A stretch of 41,103 nucleotides of DNA from DATARH01 sp050246595 (lineage in GTDB: Bacteria > Pseudomonadota > Alphaproteobacteria > ATCC43930 > CGMCC-115725). Under the pieces are notes generated by a model. That model saw nothing but the letters and a program-made list of their open reading frames with translations. It was not told where the DNA came from and searched no databases. The stretch lies in NCBI GenBank assembly GCA_050246595.1, contig JBFWVT010000043.1, positions 1 to 41,103 of the forward strand, read 5' to 3'. Numbering within the stretch: position 1 is the stretch's first letter; each line of letters starts with the position of its first letter. The translations under genes and the position numbers were made by a program. Positions 8,146 through 17,149 of this stretch are shown in pieces.

Positions 8146-11100
8146 ATGCTTGCCACTTCTGCCACCGCGGCCAGGACCGCGGTATTGCCGCTGTTCGCCG
8201 CCGCCCCGGCCCCTGACAGGGTTTCGGGGCTTTTTCATGCCGCAACCGATCTCGCGCGATTGCTCGGACAGGGCCGCGCCCTCGACAGCCGCACGCTGCG
8301 CGTGGCGATGGAGGCGGCATTCGGCGTCTCGGATGCGGCCGGCGCCTGGGCCTGGAAGGATGCTTACGAAGCCGCCGAGGCGGCGCAGGTGCTTTTCCTG
8401 CGCAAGTTCGGCCGCGCCATGCGAAGCCGTGCCGGGTCTTCCGCCGCGATGCTCGACATGCTGAGCCGGCTTTCCGAGCGGCTGCCGTCGCAGACCCGCC
8501 GCTCGGAGGAAAGCAACCGCTTCCAGCAATTCTCGACACCGATCACGCTCGGCCTCGCCGCCGCCGAAGCCGCTTCGATCACCGCGGACGATCTCGTCCT
8601 CGAACCCTCGGCCGGAACGGGCCTCCTGGCGATCTTCGCCGAACTCGCCGGTGCAAGTCTGGTGCTGAACGAGATCGCCGACACCCGCGCCGGGTTGCTA
8701 GGGCGCCTCTACCGCGAGTGCGCCGTCACAAGGCACAACGCCGAGCACATCCATGATCTGCTCGATCCTTCGGTGCGGCCCAGCGTCGTGCTGATGAACC
8801 CGCCCTTCTCATTCTCGCCGCATGTCGAGAAGCGCTTCGCCGAAGCTGCCTTTCGGCATCTCGCCTCGGCTTTTGCGCGGCTGCGCGAGGGCGGACGTCT
8901 CGTCGCGATCACCGGCCACAATGTCGGTCCCGAGGAGCCGGGCTGGCGCGAGGGCTTCGTGCGGCTGCAGGAACGGGGCGGGCGCGTCGTGTTCAGTGCG
9001 GCGATCGCCGGTCAGACCTATGCCCGCCATGGCACGACCATGGACACGCGGCTCACCGTGATCGATCGCGTTCCGGCGCAGGAGCCGCAGCGTTTTCCGC
9101 CGTCGCCCGGCAAGGCGGCGACTTCCGCCGAATTGCTCGACCGGGTGATCCGCCTGGTGCCGCCGCGACCGGCGCTGACCCCCATCCCCGCCCCCGTGTT
9201 TCTATCAGCACGGAGTGCGCCGCAATCGCGACCCGCGTCGACGCTGCTGCCTCAGCGCGTCGCACCAGCGCCGAGCGCCGCCGAACTCACCTACGAAACA
9301 TGCACATGGGCGCCGGCCGAACGCGGGCGTCTGACCGCCGCGCTCTACGAGGGCTATGCGCTGCAGACCTTGCGCATCGCCGGGGCGCAGCCGCATCCGA
9401 CCAAACTCGTGCAATCGGCCGCGATGGCCGCCGTCGCGCCACCGCGTCCTTCGTACAAGCCGCTCCTGCCATCGCGTCTCGTCGAGGGCGGCCTCCTGTC
9501 GGACGCGCAGTGTGAGAGCGTCGTTTATGCCGGCGAAGCGCATTCCGGCCATCTCGCCGGGTCCTACACGGTCGACGAGACCTGGGACCAGGTCGCCGCC
9601 GCGCCCGAGGGGGCCGAAGGCGCGGTGCGTTTCCGGCGCGGCTGGTTCCTTGGCGACGGCACCGGCGCCGGCAAGGGCCGCCAGGTCGCCGCGATCATCC
9701 TCGACAACTGGCTCAAGGGCCGCCGCCGCGCGCTGTGGATCTCGAAATCCGACAAGCTGATCGAGGATGCCGAACGCGACTGGACCGCGCTTGGCGGCTA
9801 CCGCTCCGATCTCGTGCCGTTGTCGCGCTTCAAGCAGGGCGCACCGATCAACCTCGCCGAAGGCATCCTGTTCACGACCTACGCCACATTGCGCACGCAA
9901 GCCAAGGGCGAACGAAAGAGCCGCGTGCAGCAGATCGTCGACTGGCTCGGCTCCGGCCCCGGCTTGGAGGCCGGGGCAGGCTTCGACGGCGTCGTCGTGT
10001 TCGACGAAGCACATGCGATGGCCAATGCCGCCGGCGACAAAGGCGAGCGCGGCGAGAAGAAACCGTCACAGCAGGGCCAAGCGGGTCTGCGCCTGCAGCA
10101 CGCGCTACCCGATTCGCGCATCCTCTATGTCTCGGCGACCGGCGCCACGACGGTGCAGAACCTCGCCTACGCCGCCCGGCTCGGCCTCTGGGGCAGCGGC
10201 GATTTTCCGTTCGCGACCCGTGCCGAGTTCGTCACCGCGATGGAAGGCGGCGGCATCGCCGCGATGGAGGTGCTGGCGCGCGATCTGAAGGCGCTTGGCC
10301 TCTATGCCGCGCGCTCCTTATCGTTCGAGGGCATCGAGTACGAGATCGTCGAACACGCACTGACGCCGGAGCAGATCGCGATCTACGATTCCTATGCCGA
10401 CGCGTTCCAGATCATTCACCGGAACCTGAAGGCGGCGCTCGAGGCGGCCAACATCACCGGCGCTGACGGTGGCACCTACAACCGAAACGCCAAGTCGGCA
10501 GCGCGCTCGGCCTTTGAATCGAACAAGCAGCGCTTCTTCAACCATCTGCTGACGGCGATGAAATGCCCGACGCTGATCGCCGCCCTACAACGCGATCTCG
10601 ACGCCGGCCATGCCGCGATTGTGCAGATCGTCTCGACCAACGAGGCGCTGCTGGAGCGCCGCCTCGCCGAGATCCCGAGTTCGGAATGGGGCGATCTCTC
10701 GATCGATATCACGCCGCGGGAATACGTGCTCGACTATTTGAAGCACTCGTTCCCGACGCAGCTCTTCGAACTCTACACCGACGAGGAGGGCAACCTCCAT
10801 TCGCGTCCGGTCACCGATGCCGACGGCAACCCGGTGCAATCGCGCGAGGCTGTCGAGCGGCGCGATCGGATGATCGAGCATCTGGCATCGTTGCCGCCGG
10901 TGCAGGGCGCGCTCGACCAGATCCTGCACCGCTTCGGCACCGGGATGGTGGCCGAGGTCACCGGACGCTCGCGCCGCATCGTGCGCCGCGGCGACCGGCT
11001 CTGCGTCGAGACCCGGCCGGCGTCAGCGAATTTCGCCGAGACCTCCGCTTTCATGGATGACGACAAGCGCATCCTGGTCTTCTCGGATGCCGGCGGCACC

Positions 11101-11193
11101 GGGCGCAGCTATACCTGTAGCGAACCGCAATCATCGGCGGGCGGGATCGCAATCATCGGACGGCCGTGCCCAAAATCATTGCACCGGGCCTGA
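8146..11193 (+). pseudogene. Strawberry-notch-type methylase/helicase, C-terminally truncated
   Basis: 1015 aa are readable. The N-terminal half is a DNA-methylase-like Rossmann domain (EPSAGTGLLA; catalytic-type NPPF at 218-221). The second half is an SF2 helicase domain of the strawberry-notch type: GDGTGAGKGRQ (Walker A, K510), DEAH at 620-623 and the VSATGATT segment. The normal sequence stops right after KRILVFSDAGGTGRSY at about 11112. The last 26 codons read through repeat DNA upstream of a resolvase gene and are not native. Intact relatives are roughly 1400-1500 aa, so the second helicase lobe with its arginine fingers is lost and ATPase function is probably gone. It is the last gene of the ParB block and has its own structured leader. 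Confidence 0.85.
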
Positions 11194-11290
11194 GGGGCTG
11201 AACCCACAATCATTGCGACTGAGCCCATAAAGGCTGCTACTGGGATCGCAATCATCGGGGTCGTGCCCACGCTGATTGCAACTGAGGGCG
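11126..11290. repeat. Array of GCAATCATCGG / AATCATTGC repeats (iteron- or res-like)
   Basis: CGCAATCATCGG occurs three times in the same orientation (11126-11137, 11148-11159, 11247-11258). Interleaved are three related units with the core AATCATTGC or TGATTGC, preceded by CCCA and followed by CTGAG-type ends (about 11170, 11206 and 11266). The stretch is thus a composite unit of about 100 bp, present about 1.5 times. It begins exactly where the helicase gene loses homology and ends about 155 bp before the resolvase start. This fits recombinase-binding subsites or replication iterons, and I cannot tell which. Confidence 0.6.
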
Positions 11291-11383
11291 GGCTGGGGTG
11301 GGCAGACAAACGACCGGTTTGCTGCCCGGGTGCCGCGCCGCTCCGAAAGCGACTTGGCAGACCTGAATATCGGGCATAGAACC

Positions 11384-11435
11384 CGGTCAGAGTATCTACG
11401 GTCACATTCGTCTTTTCTGGATAGGTTTCTGACCG
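11384..11435. promoter_or_regulatory. Inverted repeat in front of the resolvase gene (possible res site I/operator)
   Basis: CGGTCAGA (11384-11391) and TCTGACCG (11428-11435) are perfect inverted arms 36 bp apart, ending 11 bp before the resolvase ATG. Resolvases of this class bind paired sites just upstream of their own gene, both for recombination and for autorepression. Only the arms and the position support this. Confidence 0.4.
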
Positions 11436-11446
11436 TCGGGGGCGGC

Positions 11447-12118
11447 ATGCTGATCGGCTACGCGCGGGTTTCGACCGATGATCAGAACCTCGACCTGCAG
11501 CGTGATGCGCTGCGCCTGGCCGGGTGCGAGAAAATCTACGAGGACCGGATAAGTGGCGCGAAGGCGGCGCGGCCGGGCCTTGCCATGGCGCTGGAAGTGG
11601 CGCGCGCCGGCGATGTGCTGACGGTCTGGCGGCTCGACCGGCTGGGGCGGTCGCTGCACGATCTGATCCTGCTCGGCAGGAAGCTCGACGAGATGGGCAT
11701 CGGCCTGATGAGCGTGCAGGAGAAGATCGATACCAGTTCCAGCGGCGGCAGGCTGGTGTTTCATATGTTCGGCGCCCTGGCCGAGTTCGAGCGCAACCTG
11801 GTGCGCGAGCGCACCCAGGCCGGGCTGAACGCGGCGCGGGCGCGCGGGCGCAAGGGTGGCCGGCCGAAGCTTCTGGATCCCGCCAAGCGGCAGCTTGTGG
11901 CGAAGCTCTATGCCGAGAAGCAGCACACGATCGGCGAGATCTGCCGGATGATGGGGATCTCCAAACCGACGCTCTACAACTACATTGCCGAAGCCAACAT
12001 ATACCCTGTTCCTGACGATGCCAATCTCCTGGCGCGGGACGCTCTCGCAGTACGCTGGCCGGCTCCATCGCCGGCACGCCTCGAAGCGCGACGTCATCAT
12101 CTACGATTACATCGATGA
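11447..12118 (+). CDS. Serine recombinase, resolvase/invertase family
   Basis: 223 aa. The N-terminal catalytic domain has IGYARVSTDDQNLDLQ with the nucleophilic serine, WRLDRLGRS, and LAEFERNLVRERTQAGL at the start of the long E-helix. A C-terminal helix-turn-helix (TIGEICRMMGISKPTLYNYI) binds the site. The usual end would be soon after this helix (about residue 185). The last 38 or so residues read through a different gene's remnant in the wrong frame, so the native 3' end was probably lost or altered at insertion. Start ATG at 11447; an upstream extension of the frame to 11276 has no homology. It belongs to a Tn3-like or similar element, but no Tn3 transposase is present. Confidence 0.9.
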   Translation: MLIGYARVSTDDQNLDLQRDALRLAGCEKIYEDRISGAKAARPGLAMALEVARAGDVLTVWRLDRLGRSLHDLILLGRKLDEMGIGLMSVQEKIDTSSSGGRLVFHMFGALAEFERNLVRERTQAGLNAARARGRKGGRPKLLDPAKRQLVAKLYAEKQHTIGEICRMMGISKPTLYNYIAEANIYPVPDDANLLARDALAVRWPAPSPARLEARRHHLRLHR

Positions 12119-12239
12119 GAATGAGCCGCTTCTCATGAAAATGGCCGCCAAGCGAGAGGCGGGCTATCGAAGCCTCGGGTATCGGCCTGTCCGCGGCGTC
12201 GAACTTGCTCTGGAACCGTCATCACACGAGCGGACATAG
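12003..12239 (+). pseudogene. C-terminal remnant of a DEAD/DEAH-type (SF2) helicase
   Basis: In the frame offset from the resolvase, codons from about 12003 read TLFLTMPISWRGTLSQYAGR, followed by the LHR that completes SF2 motif VI (Q-x2-GR-x-HR), then KRDVIIYDYIDENEPLL and a REAGYRSLGYRP tail. This is the end of COG1061-like helicases. Everything upstream of motif VI is missing. The remnant starts at the point where the resolvase homology ends, so the resolvase-bearing segment abuts, and presumably interrupted or deleted, this helicase gene. No start codon of its own is expected. Confidence 0.75.
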
Positions 12240-12460
12240 CCGGGGCCCGCTGCGCCACTTATTGTTCAAAATTCTACGCCATATAATGTTCAAAATGACA
12301 GGGTCAGGCCAGTGTTTGCAATCGACGATTTCTGCCCTCAAACCAAGATCGCCTCTCGAAAGGCATTGTGGCCGTTTTCCAGCTCAGCGGTCCTGGGCGA
12401 GAGAATGCACCCTCAACCGACTGAATGCGGTAGCTCTGGCGAATTGCACAAATAGCGTTC
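12240..12460. other. Intergenic region with direct repeats, possible IS end
   Basis: No gene. TGTTCAAAAT occurs twice in direct orientation (12263-12272 and 12287-12296, 24 bp apart), followed by GACAGGGTCAGG. Short spaced terminal repeats of this kind are seen at the ends of IS21-type elements, so this may be an orphan end of a lost IS. The right part precedes the 3' end of the receiver gene and shows no clear terminator. Confidence 0.35.
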
Positions 12461-12838
12461 TCAACCTGGGCTTCGAGCAAGTAAATTCGTCACGAGTTGG
12501 ATCACGCTGGCAATTCTGAATGGCTTGCGGATAAATCCTGCGTACCCGTTGACGCGCCTGCGCACGGCATCCTCCGGGATCGAGCTCATGATGATGCACG
12601 GGATGTTCCGCTGCGGTTCGCTCTGCTGCATGGACTGAATGAGCCCGGTGCCGTCGAGCACCGGCATCATCAAGTCGGTGATGATAAGGTCGGGCGGCGG
12701 TCCCTCGTTCAAACGCTCCAATGCCTGGCGTCCATTCGCCGCCAGCACCACGCGATAACCCCCATCCGTCAGGGCCATCGACAAAAGCTCGGCAATCGCA
12801 AACTCGTCTTCAACAATCAGCACCGTTGCGCTGCTCAT
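12461..12838 (-). CDS. Stand-alone receiver-domain response regulator (CheY-like)
   Basis: 125 aa, a receiver domain only. Acidic pocket E10-D11, phospho-acceptor D55 in LIITDLMMP, switch serine S85 in CIIMSS and invariant K105 in RKPF. There is no output domain, so it acts by protein contact or as a phosphate shuttle. It begins inside the stop codon of the KaiC-like gene (ATGA overlap, 12835-12838) and is the last gene of the kinase / KaiC-like / receiver operon. The probable phosphodonor is the kinase at 14361. Confidence 0.92.
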   Translation of the reverse strand: MSSATVLIVEDEFAIAELLSMALTDGGYRVVLAANGRQALERLNEGPPPDLIITDLMMPVLDGTGLIQSMQQSEPQRNIPCIIMSSIPEDAVRRRVNGYAGFIRKPFRIASVIQLVTNLLARSPG

Positions 12839-14364
12839 TGCGGCTGACCACCGGGATCCGGGCGCGAGTTCAGTCCCCCGTCCTCGGTCGCCTCGCGCAC
12901 CGCTGCCTCGCGCGGCACCCCGCTCAGGATTGCTTCAACGCCCTCAAACGGCTTTTCGATAACAATCCCTTCATCGGTGATCGAAAATTGGCGGATCGTT
13001 GTGTCGAAGGCGCCGTCGCGCATCTTGAACACCGATATCAAGCGGTACAGCCGCGAGCGGAGTTCGACGTAACGCAAGAGGATCAGGGTTTCCGCCAACG
13101 GCGAGATGCCCTGCGGCAGGCGCAGCTCCGCGCCGGTCATCTCGGGCAGCTCCGTCGTATGCAGCGTCGTGACGTCTAGCGCCCGCAGCTCGCTCGACAG
13201 GGCCGACCAGAACCGCACCATCCGCTCCTTCTCGAGAGCGGCCTGCTCAAAACCAATTATGCCGTCAATCACCAGCCGCTTCACGCCGCGACGGCGAACG
13301 GCATCCAGTAGTTTATGGGCCAGTTCATCGAGGCTCTGCTCGCCGATCGGGCACCAGATCAGCTCGACATCGCCACGCTGCTCGGCTGCCGCTAGGCCAA
13401 ACCCCATTGTCTCTGCCTTAAGCCGCAGCCGCTCGGGAGGCTCGAAGCAACCCAGTAACAGGCCCGGTTCGGCAGCGCTGGAAGCCGAGATGAACTGTAG
13501 GCAGAACGTGGTCTTCCCGGTCCCCGAGGGGCCTACTAGTGATACCTGCGCAGCCGCCGGCAAACCGCCGTCTAGTAATGCATCGAGCGAGGCGATCCCG
13601 GATGTCTGGCGCCGTGCGACCGGCAGCGCGCGCCGCTCGGGAACACCGTATTGCGCCTCGAAGCGTGGAAAAACGGTGAGGCCTTCGCGGGAGATGCGGT
13701 ACGCGTGCTCGCCTTCGAGGAAACCGCTGCCGCGGATCTTGTGCACCTGCAGACGCCGCTCATTGCGCGAGGAATAGAGCCGTTGTTTTAGCTCGATCAC
13801 CCCGTCGACCATCGTATGTTCGGGCCCGGTCATTGCGCCCGATCCGGTGGTCAGCAGAAACATCGTGCAATCCGTAGCCGAGGCGAGGATCTGCAGTTCA
13901 TGGGTGAAGCGCTTCATCGCGAAGAGCGAGCTGGCCCTGGCCACGATTGCCGAGAGGCCGTCAAGCACCAGCAGGGTGGCGCTGCTCGCCTGTACTTCCC
14001 TACGTAAAAGGTCGAGCAGGCGTTTTAAGCCGTTCTCATCGTCATCGAGAGCCTGGTAGGCACTGATATAGGTGATCCGATCGGGAACCAGAGATTGGTC
14101 GAAGAAGCGCATAGGCTGCAGGTGCGCCAACATTCGACCGTGGCTTTCGCCAAGCGCAGTGACGAACAGCGCGCGGCCTCCCCGGGCCGCACGGCTGTAG
14201 ATGATCTGGCTTCCCAGGACCGTTTTGCCGGCACCGGCCACACCCAGGATCAGATAGAGCCCGCCGCTGAAAAAGCCGCCGCCGAGAACCGTGTCAAGGC
14301 CGGGAACGGTACTGGGAACTCGCGTGAGCTCACCGCCGGCGCCACTGCTTTCTTGTTCTGTCAT
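12835..14364 (-). CDS. KaiC-like tandem RecA-type ATPase
   Basis: 509 aa with two RecA/KaiC domains. Walker A1 is GVAGAGKT (41-48) and Walker A2 is GPSGTGKT (278-285); Walker B-like stretches are LLVLDGLS and LVIDGIIG. The C-terminal LILLRYVELRSRLYRLISV followed by FKMRDGAFD is the conserved KaiC CII subunit interface. In cyanobacterial KaiC the autophosphorylated pair is S431-T432; here the aligned positions are S421-P422, so the threonine site is gone. There is no KaiA or KaiB. Start ATG at 14364 overlaps the stop of the upstream kinase. Non-cyanobacterial KaiC-like proteins with kinases and receivers are thought to act in stress or light signalling. Family call is firm. Confidence 0.92.
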   Translation of the reverse strand: MTEQESSGAGGELTRVPSTVPGLDTVLGGGFFSGGLYLILGVAGAGKTVLGSQIIYSRAARGGRALFVTALGESHGRMLAHLQPMRFFDQSLVPDRITYISAYQALDDDENGLKRLLDLLRREVQASSATLLVLDGLSAIVARASSLFAMKRFTHELQILASATDCTMFLLTTGSGAMTGPEHTMVDGVIELKQRLYSSRNERRLQVHKIRGSGFLEGEHAYRISREGLTVFPRFEAQYGVPERRALPVARRQTSGIASLDALLDGGLPAAAQVSLVGPSGTGKTTFCLQFISASSAAEPGLLLGCFEPPERLRLKAETMGFGLAAAEQRGDVELIWCPIGEQSLDELAHKLLDAVRRRGVKRLVIDGIIGFEQAALEKERMVRFWSALSSELRALDVTTLHTTELPEMTGAELRLPQGISPLAETLILLRYVELRSRLYRLISVFKMRDGAFDTTIRQFSITDEGIVIEKPFEGVEAILSGVPREAAVREATEDGGLNSRPDPGGQPQ

Positions 14365-15152
14365 GCCGTCGCCGAGCGGTCGTTGGCAGGTCGGAGCGGA
14401 AGCGTGACATGGAAGGTCGATCCGTGCCCGAGCCGGCTCGATACCGTGATCTTGCCATTCATGGCCTCGACCAAGCGGCAGGATATCCATAGACCGAGGC
14501 CGAAGCCGCCGGCACTGTGGTGTGCCACGACCTGCTCGAACCGACCGAAAACGCGCTCTTGCTGCTCAGCGGACATGCCGATGCCACGATCGCGCACCTC
14601 AAAACAGGCCGAACCCTCATCCGAACGGAGCCGAAGACCTACGGGGTTGCCGGCGCCGAACTTGAGCGGGTTCGACAACAGGTTTTCGATGACCTGTTCG
14701 ACGGCAAGGGGATCGCATACGGCGATAATTCCGTCGTCTATGTCGGGCTCAATCGCGCAGCGTTTATAGGCGGCCTCGGCCTCATATCGCAGCGCAATCG
14801 AACGGACCAGATTTGAAAGGTCGGTGGCCGCCGGTTGCAGCTGAAGTTTTCCGGCCTCGATGCGGCTGATGTCCAGCAGCCTGGTCGCGCGATTCATATA
14901 GTCCTGAACGAGGCCCTGAAGCCGCTCCAGCAACTCTATAATCCGTGGTGGGCAGGTGCCTTCGGCCTTGCGCGCTACAACGAGAGCCAGTTCCGCCACG
15001 CCGATGACCGGGGTCATAGGGTTGCGTAATTCGTGTGCGGCGATAGCAATGAAGTCATCGCGGGCGCGCACCGATTGGCGTAGCTCTTCCACCTGCTGGC
15101 GCAACTTGGCCAGCTCGGAATTATCAGCCTCACGCTCCTGGGTGTCGGCCAA
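14361..15152 (-). CDS. Histidine kinase of the KaiC-like operon
   Basis: 263 aa, soluble, with no input domain beyond a short N-terminal coiled coil (about 5-30). HisKA has IAAHELRNPMTP (H40). The HATPase domain has N-box VIENLLSNPLKFG, G1 box DRGIGM and G2 box GGFGLGL. Lacking a sensor, it probably takes its signal from the KaiC-like protein encoded next to it with a 4-bp overlap. The assigned start is a TTG at 15152 (MADTQE); no good Shine-Dalgarno site is visible there, so the start is uncertain. First gene of the three-gene operon. Confidence 0.88.
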   Translation of the reverse strand: MADTQEREADNSELAKLRQQVEELRQSVRARDDFIAIAAHELRNPMTPVIGVAELALVVARKAEGTCPPRIIELLERLQGLVQDYMNRATRLLDISRIEAGKLQLQPAATDLSNLVRSIALRYEAEAAYKRCAIEPDIDDGIIAVCDPLAVEQVIENLLSNPLKFGAGNPVGLRLRSDEGSACFEVRDRGIGMSAEQQERVFGRFEQVVAHHSAGGFGLGLWISCRLVEAMNGKITVSSRLGHGSTFHVTLPLRPANDRSATA

Positions 15153-15556
15153 TTCTGCTCGATACGTTCTCAGCGGATGGCTGTCCTCTCAGGATTCACA
15201 CTCAAACTCAGGAGGACAAACGTTCGGTGGATTAAATGGTTGCGTTAAATATGCAGCACCACTTAATGAAGTTATTTGCATGCCCACGACATCAGTGATG
15301 ATGGTTTAGAGTAGCGCCATGGAATAACTGGTTTTGGCGCATTATCGGCGGGGCCCTGGGTTCTGGAGAACCGACGCTTGGCTCTATGCTACGATCGACA
15401 CGGCTTGATCATTCAGTCGCTGCTGCAGAGCGTTCGCATATTCCTGGTTGCGGGGCGGCTGGTTTTCAGAAAAATACGTAAATATGCGGCAGCAGGCGGT
15501 GCAGATCACGGCAGCCCGTATGCTGCTTCAGACCATGTCGTCCTTGGATGCCGCGG
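15153..15556. other. Upstream region of the KaiC-like operon
   Basis: About 400 bp with no supportable gene on either strand. The part nearest 15152 must hold the promoter of the kinase/KaiC-like/receiver operon. It is locally AT-rich (about 15230-15290), but I see no canonical promoter pair or palindrome. Confidence 0.4.
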
Positions 15557-15847
15557 TCACTCGGCAAAGCGGGCGAGATCGTCAAGCGCGCGGGCGATGA
15601 GCCGTTGTCGGCGTGGGTCCTGAGCCTCGGGAGTGGCGGCGAACAGCTGCAGAAGGTACCGGGCGCACGCTACCGCTTCGGCGCGCGTCGTAGCAGGGGC
15701 AGCATCGAGAAAATTCTCCAGTTCTTCCTGGCGACCTCGTAGCGCCGATTGGTTGGTCTGAACCTCGTGACGATCGCGGCGGATCTCGGTGTCTCGCTGA
15801 GCGGCCATGCCGCGGCGCTCGTCGAGACTGACTGGCTCGTCCGTCAT
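15557..15847 (-). CDS. Small hypothetical protein, helical
   Basis: 96 aa. No named family recognised. The N-terminal half is charged and predicted coiled coil (MAAQRDTEIRRDRHEV, RGRQEELENFLDAAP); the C-terminal half is amphipathic helix (CARYLLQLFAATPEAQDPRR). Its ATG at 15847 overlaps the stop of the 46-aa gene upstream (ATGA), which supports real, coupled translation. It is the last gene of the minus-strand cluster of small genes. Confidence 0.65.
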   Translation of the reverse strand: MTDEPVSLDERRGMAAQRDTEIRRDRHEVQTNQSALRGRQEELENFLDAAPATTRAEAVACARYLLQLFAATPEAQDPRRQRLIARALDDLARFAE

Positions 15848-15984
15848 GACTTCGGTGCCTTCACACCCGATCCCGGCCGTTCCCTCGGGGCAGGTTCTGC
15901 GGCCCTTGCCGGGGCGGTGGTCTTCGGTTTAGCAGATTTGGGCTTTTTAGGTTCACGGTTCCCTCGGCTTTGACCTTTGGCCAC
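15844..15984 (-). CDS. Very small basic protein (46 aa) starting with GTG
   Basis: The frame from GTG at 15984 reads AKGQSRGNREPKKPKSAKPK and then a proline/alanine-rich tail. Alphaproteobacteria often encode such lysine-rich small proteins with an MAKGQ-R-N-E-KKPK start near cold-shock genes. I recognise the pattern but know no function. The stop codon overlaps the start of the 96-aa gene. The basic composition would suit nucleic-acid binding. Confidence 0.65.
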   Translation of the reverse strand: MAKGQSRGNREPKKPKSAKPKTTAPARAAEPAPRERPGSGVKAPKS

Positions 15985-16061
15985 TATGGCTTCCCTCGCT
16001 CCTCAGTGTGCGGATACCTGACAGGCATCCGCACGAGCTTCTGCAATCCAGTACGCCGCCC

Positions 16062-16478
16062 CTAGCGGCCTTTTCGTTTCTTAGCCTTTCGATCCGCTCG
16101 GCGTTGCTCGAGGATCGCTTGGCGTTTGGCTTCATCAGCTGCCTCCGCAGTGCCCCGCTCCGCCTCCCTGGCGGCCCGCTCGGCATCCCTTGCAGCGCGG
16201 GCATCTTGTTCCAGCTTGAGGGCAGCTTCCCGAGCGGTGGCTTCCGCCGCTTCCGCCGCGGCCCGGTCTGCCGCCTCGCGTTCTTTCCGCGCAGCCTCAG
16301 CCGCTTGGCGCTCGGCGATCCGGGTGTTGCGCGCCGCGACGATCGCTTCCCGCTCCTTCCGTCTCTCGGCTCGTTCAGGGCGTTCGGCAAGAGCCTTCGC
16401 GCGCTCCGATTGGGCCTTTCGTGCCTCATTGGCTGTGCTGAGGCGGTCAGCAAAGTCCGGGAGTTTCGATCTGTTCAT
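16062..16478 (-). CDS. DUF6481-family protein
   Basis: 138 aa. The N-terminus KLPDFADRLSTANEARKAQ followed by a long, highly charged single helix of Ala/Glu/Arg repeats (about 30-130) and a basic KAKKRKGR end is the pattern of DUF6481 proteins in alphaproteobacteria. They commonly neighbour cold-shock genes, as here. A coiled-coil or nucleic-acid-associated role is possible, but no function is established that I know of. It starts 14 bp after the end of the 75-aa gene and is probably cotranscribed with it. Confidence 0.75.
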   Translation of the reverse strand: MNRSKLPDFADRLSTANEARKAQSERAKALAERPERAERRKEREAIVAARNTRIAERQAAEAARKEREAADRAAAEAAEATAREAALKLEQDARAARDAERAAREAERGTAEAADEAKRQAILEQRRADRKAKKRKGR

Positions 16479-16492
16479 TGGCGAACTGCTCT

Positions 16493-16720
16493 TTATCCAA
16501 GCTCGCTGAGCTTCACCCTGTAGACCCGTTCGGCAATCGCGATTTCGGCATGCTCGTTATCTCCGACTTCGCGATGGAAAAGCCCTGTTCGGTCTTTCCA
16601 CTTCACGGGATCGCCCGCCCGCCAAGCGATCTGCACCTGACTTGGAGCCGCCCGCGCTTGTCTGTTGCGTTGGCTTGCCTTCCGGCGCTCGCCACCAGGT
16701 AATCGCTTTGTGCCGGACAT
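16493..16720 (-). CDS. Small conserved hypothetical protein (75 aa)
   Basis: The region from ATG 16720 has a basic N-terminus and a compact C-terminal domain (WRAGDPVKWKDRTGLFHREV and a final EHAEIAIAERVYRVKLSELG) that looks like a small SH3-like or KOW-like beta barrel. The frame continues upstream to 16897, but that part has no protein character, so the shorter start is preferred. It lies 14 bp upstream of the DUF6481 gene in the same direction. Function unknown. Confidence 0.6.
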   Translation of the reverse strand: MSGTKRLPGGERRKASQRNRQARAAPSQVQIAWRAGDPVKWKDRTGLFHREVGDNEHAEIAIAERVYRVKLSELG

Positions 16721-17149
16721 GCGCTTTTTCCCGCTGCTTTGAGTCAGACGAGCGAAGGTCCAACGTCCTGGCCGGCGATGCAGTTGCGCTTCTGGTACTC
16801 GGCACGACGACATGGAGCCGGATATCGGGACGCAGGATAATCTCGAAGCTCGACGAAGCGACGAGACGGAAGGCTCGCAAGCGGTTCTGACGGCCAACGC
16901 TGATGAGAGTGAGCCCGAGTTTGGCCTGGGCTAATCCGGGCGTTGGTGAGATCAGTGGCGACGTTTTCGTCAAGGGCGATCAACTGAACCTGTGCCGACT
17001 ACCCAGAGGGTCATCACTTTCCCGCTCATGCCCCTCTATGGTTATACCTGCGTCTTCACTGGGCGCCACTGTTTCAGCAGCCAGCCCGCGCATACGCACC
17101 GCTTCATTGCAGTACTTAGGATCCGTGGAGCGATGATATAGCCTGTATC
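16721..17149. other. Gap between the cold-shock gene and the small-gene cluster
   Basis: About 430 bp. Short open frames exist on both strands, but none has a ribosome site, recognisable motif or consistent codon usage. It probably holds the promoter and leader of the minus-strand small-gene cluster. I found no clear terminator hairpin after the cold-shock gene. Confidence 0.4.

Noticed and set aside
9205..10014. Long antisense frame within the helicase gene
   Set aside because: Shadow of the helicase coding frame; no motifs or ribosome site.
11126..11290. CRISPR array
   Set aside because: The repeats are short, unevenly spaced and of two kinds with no uniform spacers; no cas genes are present.
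12835..14364. True circadian clock KaiC
   Set aside because: No KaiA or KaiB is present and the phospho-threonine position is proline; it is better called KaiC-like.
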